The position numbers and the translations under genes are program-made. The notes below the pieces were generated by a model. That model searched no databases. It was not told where the DNA came from and saw only the letters and a program-made list of their open reading frames with translations. Positions 7,018 through 9,193 of a stretch of 9,193 nt of DNA are shown piece by piece (the first letter of the stretch is position 1; every line of letters starts with the position of its first letter). Origin of the DNA: Balneolia bacterium (GTDB taxonomy: Bacteria; Bacteroidota; Rhodothermia; Balneolales; Cyclonatronaceae); contig PXDL01000469.1 in NCBI GenBank assembly GCA_003566395.1, positions 1 to 9,193 on the forward strand, written 5' to 3'.

Positions 7018-7590
7018 TTATTTTCCGAGCACTCTATCCACACACTGGCGTAATACAGCAATAGTTCTTGATTTTTTGGTTCTGTATTGGGCGTGAGTCA
7101 TGCCCAGAAGTTCTGCAGCTTCTTTGTCGGAATGATTTATATGGTTCAATATACGCAAAAAGAACTGTTTCCTTTTGGGCTTTAGTTCTGAAAGGCATTT
7201 GGTTAAGGCCTCTTCCTTTTCGTCGGAATGAAGAATTTCAATGGTCTCTTCAGCTGAACTTTGTACTTCTTTTTCTTCACCGGAACTATCAAGCGGACGG
7301 ACTCTTGACGAAGAGCGTTTGTGCATCAACAGTTCGTTGCGAGCGGACCGGATACAATACCCGTAGAAATTATCAAGATCCTTAATCTCTCCGGTTTTCA
7401 CTTTGATATATACCTTTTCGAAAGCTGCATGCGCACAATCCTGGGCAACCTGCGCATCGGCTCTCATAACGGCCTTTAGATACAGCTCCATCTTCTCACA
7501 CAGTCCGGACGAAACGGCATTAAGCTCGGTCCGGCTGCCCTTTTGAATAAGCTGCGCAAATTCGTTGCTTGTGAGATTAGATTGACTCAA
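7018..7590 (-). CDS. Divergent sigma-70-like (ECF-type) regulator upstream of pgk
   Basis: This protein of about 190 residues has ECF sigma architecture but weak family identity. Region 2-like sequence covers about 25-95: QVAQDCAHAAFEKVYIKVK (47-65) replaces the usual AeDlvQevFlkv block, and LDNFYGYCIRSARNELLMHK (72-91) matches the region 2.4 helix. After an acidic linker (100-127), region 4-like sequence follows at about 127-187, with SDKEAAELLGMTHAQYRTKK (154-173) as helix-turn-helix. No adjacent anti-sigma gene is seen. The only start that keeps region 2 whole is a TTG at 7590; the first in-frame ATG is codon 34 and would cut into region 2. A promoter-like motif overlaps that TTG, so the start is unsure. 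It lies 34 bp before pgk and is probably co-transcribed with it. An alternative reading is a sigma-like DNA-binding protein that is not a true sigma factor. Confidence 0.8.
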   Translation of the reverse strand: MSQSNLTSNEFAQLIQKGSRTELNAVSSGLCEKMELYLKAVMRADAQVAQDCAHAAFEKVYIKVKTGEIKDLDNFYGYCIRSARNELLMHKRSSSRVRPLDSSGEEKEVQSSAEETIEILHSDEKEEALTKCLSELKPKRKQFFLRILNHINHSDKEAAELLGMTHAQYRTKKSRTIAVLRQCVDRVLGK

Positions 7591-7616
7591 ATGTAGTTTT
7601 CGAAGCTTAACTTCAA
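7588..7616 (-). promoter_or_regulatory. Candidate Bacteroidetes-type promoter (TTG-N18-TACATTTG)
   Basis: On the minus strand TTG (complement of 7614-7616) is followed after 18 bp by TACATTTG (complement of 7588-7595), which fits the TTG-N17..23-TAnnTTTG consensus of Flavobacterium/Bacteroides main-sigma promoters. It would drive the sigma-like gene and pgk. The expected transcription start falls a few bases inside the sigma-like reading frame, which conflicts with the TTG start at 7590. Confidence 0.45.
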
Positions 7617-8466
7617 CGGTTAGGGCACACAGAGCACATGCATTTTAATAATGTATCGCTTTTCCAGGTATATCCGGCCCGGGCCACAATTTGTGATTTC
7701 TTCACCAGTGCTCAACAGACCTCATTGCAGGTACATTTTCAACTTAAGTCCGTTTCAAGATACGATAGCCAATTATTACTTTAAAATTTTCTCACATTTA
7801 TTTTCCTGACAGACCATCAATTTCTTGAGAGAATGATGAATGTGCGTTTTCTGCACACATGTTACATCAGAGCAAAATCAGCCTGGATTGGTTCAACCGA
7901 TTTAGTCAACAAGTACAGTTGAACGGTTAATTTGTCTTGAATTGCCTCTGCATGGTACAAGGGGTTGATCTTGAGCTTTAGATCATAAGGGCTTTACAGA
8001 ATCGTTTTAGCACCCTACTTCCACCTTTTCACAATATATATATTTTCGATCCCCCAATCTTCAGGATGCTTTGCTTTCATTGAATTAAGGCGGTGAACCC
8101 GAAGAAAATCAGGTGTGTTCAAAGCTTACATCAGACGTTTTACTGTTTTACAAATCCTCCCAACATTACAATTCATTAACATTTCAGCCTAACCATAGTA
8201 TTCCACCTAACTTTTGTTATTTTTAATTAAAGTTGCAAAATTGTAAAAGCAGGCCAGGTATTAAATATGCTTTTATGGTTAAAAAGTCTGGAACAATTTT
8301 TTTCCTTGATTTTTAGGAAAAAGTGTAACATTTCAAATGTCTGTGCATCAGTACAGTAAACTGGTACGTGTTCGGAAGTAAGGGTTTATTTCCGGTAAGT
8401 TGGTTAGTTGTAATTAATTTAAGCTGGGTGATGTTGGTTTATTCTCATTTCTGTGTGATTATGTGG

Positions 8467-8519
8467 TCGAAGCATAAATCGTATGCTTTCAGGTTCTATG
8501 CTGAGCGCTTCGATTTTTT
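8467..8519 (+). other. Possible terminator-like foldback with competing inner hairpin
   Basis: TCGAAGC (8467-8473) can pair with GCTTCGA (8507-8513), directly followed by six Ts (8514-8519), which resembles an intrinsic terminator with a long 33-nt loop. The same left arm can instead form AAGCATA/TATGCTT (8470-8476 with 8482-8488). The two are mutually exclusive. Repeats of 7 bp arise by chance in a region this long, so this is only suggestive of the 3' end of a small transcript. Confidence 0.22.
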
Positions 8520-8707
8520 CAGCGGAACTTCCCCCTTTTCCACAAGCCACTTTTCATCCGGCTTGCTTTATAAACTGCCTTTAAACGCTTACTTCAGAAA
8601 CATAAGACAAAGATTTCTATCTTTAAGTATGTAATAAAACAAACCTTAACGTAATATCTTTATATGAAATAATTGTGATTCACATACAGACTTTTGTCTG
8701 AATATTT

Positions 8708-8767
8708 AAAGTCCGGTTTATAAATTTCTAAACCTTTGAAATTTACACCTTTTGGAAGTCGGACTTT
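8708..8767 (+). repeat. Nested hairpin element upstream of the small lipoprotein gene
   Basis: An outer stem of 12 pairs (8708-8719 with 8756-8767: eight perfect pairs AAAGTCCG/CGGACTTT, two G-U, two A-U) encloses an inner perfect 8-bp stem (TAAATTTC 8721-8728 with GAAATTTA 8738-8745) with a 9-nt loop. One base on the left and ten on the right (8746-8755) are unpaired between the stems. No T-tract follows closely (T6 at 8785-8790), so it is not a standard terminator. It could be a structured RNA leader, a small RNA, or a protein-binding foldback. Confidence 0.5.
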
Positions 8768-8793
8768 CACTTATGAATCGCCGGTTTTTTATA

Positions 8794-8809
8794 TGACATA
8801 TTTATGTCA
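8794..8809. promoter_or_regulatory. Palindromic operator candidate TGACATA-TT-TATGTCA
   Basis: This perfect 7-2-7 inverted repeat is centred 54-55 bp before the lipoprotein ATG. The geometry fits a homodimeric helix-turn-helix regulator such as the CRP/FNR family, though the half-site is not the E. coli CRP or FNR sequence. It lies just upstream of a TATAAT at 8824-8829 and covers where a -35 would be, so it could act as operator or activator site. The regulator is unknown. Confidence 0.5.
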
Positions 8810-8823
8810 CTATTGCTCTTAAA

Positions 8824-8829
8824 TATAAT
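8824..8829 (+). promoter_or_regulatory. Possible -10 box (TATAAT) of the small lipoprotein gene
   Basis: TATAAT lies 26 bp before the ATG at 8856 in an AT-rich stretch. No good -35 is found at 17 bp (TTTATG, inside the palindrome), which would suit activator dependence. In AT-rich DNA such a hexamer is easily met by chance. Confidence 0.3.
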
Positions 8830-8855
8830 TAAAACTAAACAAATAAAATATAGCC

Positions 8856-9107
8856 ATGAAAAAAATGTTTAATTCTTCCGCCGCTGTTACCCTCACCGCC
8901 GCTCTCTTCCTGGCCGGTTGTGCCGGTATCTCCGATGCTAATCTCTCCGAGGTTGAATCAAATGAAGCCGACGCTCAAATCATTAACGAAGCCGATTTCC
9001 AGAATCAGCGCTCCGCTACCGCACAAAACAACGATGAAGTCATCTTCCGCGGCGGTGATGTTCCCGATATCATCATTATTAAGCCCGAAACCGACGACGA
9101 TCGCTGA
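8856..9107 (+). CDS. Small acidic lipoprotein, function unknown
   Basis: This is an 83-residue protein that I do not recognise. The N terminus is a clear lipoprotein signal: Lys-Lys, a hydrophobic Ala/Leu-rich core, and the lipobox LAGC with Cys22 as the lipidated residue. The mature part is about 62 residues and strongly acidic, with low-complexity Asn/Asp/Glu/Gln stretches (27-60). Next come a short EVIFRGGD segment (61-68), a hydrophobic strand DIIIIKPE (71-78) and a C-terminal TDDDR. Lipidation at Cys followed by Ala-Gly gives no firm inner- or outer-membrane sorting signal for this lineage. The ATG at 8856 is preceded by AT-rich sequence without a Shine-Dalgarno. It is followed after 50 bp by a paralogue start, so it belongs to a tandem family. 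The real-gene call rests on the signal peptide and the duplicated start; function is open. Confidence 0.75.
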   Translation: MKKMFNSSAAVTLTAALFLAGCAGISDANLSEVESNEADAQIINEADFQNQRSATAQNNDEVIFRGGDVPDIIIIKPETDDDR

Positions 9108-9157
9108 TCATTCAGGAATCTATACTCCATTAATTCAAACCAAATATTCTCTCTGCT

Positions 9158-9193
9158 ATGAAATCTCTGTTTAACTCTTCCGCCGCTGTTACC
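9158..9193 (+). CDS. Second tandem small lipoprotein, 5' fragment
   Basis: The window ends 12 codons into a frame starting ATG at 9158 and reading MKSLFNSSAAVT, against MKKMFNSSAAVT for the gene at 8856. Bases 9168-9193 match 8866-8891 with one silent difference (AAC for AAT) at a period of 302 bp, while the sequence before each ATG is unrelated. It is therefore a paralogue produced by tandem duplication, with the same signal-peptide start. Its mature part lies outside the window. Confidence 0.75.
   Translation, partial: MKSLFNSSAAVT

Larger units (their letters stand above)
7591..8855. other. Long AT-rich intergenic region with foldback structures, no convincing gene
   Basis: About 1.26 kb lies between the divergent sigma-like gene and the small lipoprotein gene. 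I find no open frame with recognisable domains, no tRNA, and no CRISPR repeats. Contents I can see: palindrome GGCCCGGGCC (7676-7685); near-palindrome ATTGGTTCAACCGAT (7887-7901), whose GTTCAAC also pairs with GTTGAAC at 7918-7924; hairpin TTTTTCCT/AGGAAAAA (8299-8322); two competing foldbacks at 8467-8519; TGTGATTCACA (8674-8684); short hairpin CAGAC-TTTT-GTCTG; a nested hairpin (8708-8767); and a palindrome (8794-8809). The base composition is clearly more AT-rich than the flanking genes, typical of non-coding DNA. It may hold a small RNA or long regulatory leaders, or a decayed gene. Confidence 0.6.

Noticed and set aside
7887..7901. GGTTCAACC resembling a tRNA T-loop
   Set aside because: No acceptor stem, D-arm or anticodon arm can be placed around it.
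8299..8322. TTTTTCCT/AGGAAAAA hairpin as a terminator
   Set aside because: Stem is mostly A-T and no T-tract follows on either strand.
8368..8634. Open frame of 88 codons starting GTG in the long intergenic region, with a hydrophobic stretch near its start
   Set aside because: Rich in Phe/Ser/Leu as expected for translated AT-rich DNA, no recognisable domain, no ribosome binding site, and it crosses the foldback structures; more likely chance.
8674..8684. TGTGATTCACA as a CRP site
   Set aside because: Half-sites look CRP-like, but the spacer is 1 bp instead of 6, so it does not fit CRP binding.
8708..8717. AAAGTCCGG resembling the conserved P4 start of RNase P RNA
   Set aside because: The preceding GAGG and the partner 3' conserved block are absent; a chance match.
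8920..9174. Overlapping +1-frame open frame of 84 codons across the small lipoprotein and the next start
   Set aside because: It would run through the paralogue's start, lacks a signal peptide, and the alternative frame has a clear lipobox plus a duplicated N terminus.

Overview
The window looks like a chromosomal segment from a marine or halophilic member of the Bacteroidota/Balneolota lineage (FCB group). The basis is a KR2-type rhodopsin tail at the left edge, mostly AT-rich upstream regions without Shine-Dalgarno sequences, acidic secreted proteins, and sites resembling the Bacteroidetes TTG-N17..23-TAnnTTTG promoter. The taxonomic call is an inference; no rRNA or other strong marker is present.

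Layout, left to right. (1) 2-151: last 49 codons of a light-driven ion-pump rhodopsin, closed by a strong intrinsic terminator at 187-225. (2) 341-1540 (+): a secreted PQQ-type aldose sugar dehydrogenase. (3) 2861-1578 (-): a NamZ/DUF1343 exo-muramidase-like lipoprotein, 32 bp downstream of ndk (nucleoside diphosphate kinase, 3325-2894, -). (4) 3604-5021 (+), divergent from ndk: an ECF sigma factor translationally coupled through ATGA to its membrane anti-sigma factor (RskA type), then a GNAT acetyltransferase (5133-5726). (5) 6983-5790 (-): phosphoglycerate kinase, convergent with the acetyltransferase across a terminator at 5725-5761. It is preceded, 34 bp upstream on the same strand, by a second, divergent sigma-70-like protein (7590-7018). 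(6) 7591-8855: about 1.26 kb with no convincing gene. It is AT-rich and carries several foldback structures, the best being a nested hairpin at 8708-8767 and a 7-2-7 palindrome at 8794-8809. (7) 8856-9107 (+): a small acidic lipoprotein. It is followed after 50 bp by the first 12 codons of a paralogue whose signal-peptide coding sequence is nearly identical at the nucleotide level, so a tandem family starts here and runs out of the window.

Functionally most genes are housekeeping or envelope genes: pgk and ndk in energy and nucleotide metabolism, NamZ in peptidoglycan turnover, the sugar dehydrogenase in periplasmic oxidation, and the SigK/RskA pair in envelope-stress type signalling. The parts least explained by known families are the long structured intergenic region with the tandem small lipoproteins at the right end, and the atypical sigma-like gene placed just ahead of pgk. 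I see no transposon, CRISPR array, tRNA or rRNA. I cannot point to a demonstrably new system; the tandem lipoprotein locus is the best candidate for follow-up.
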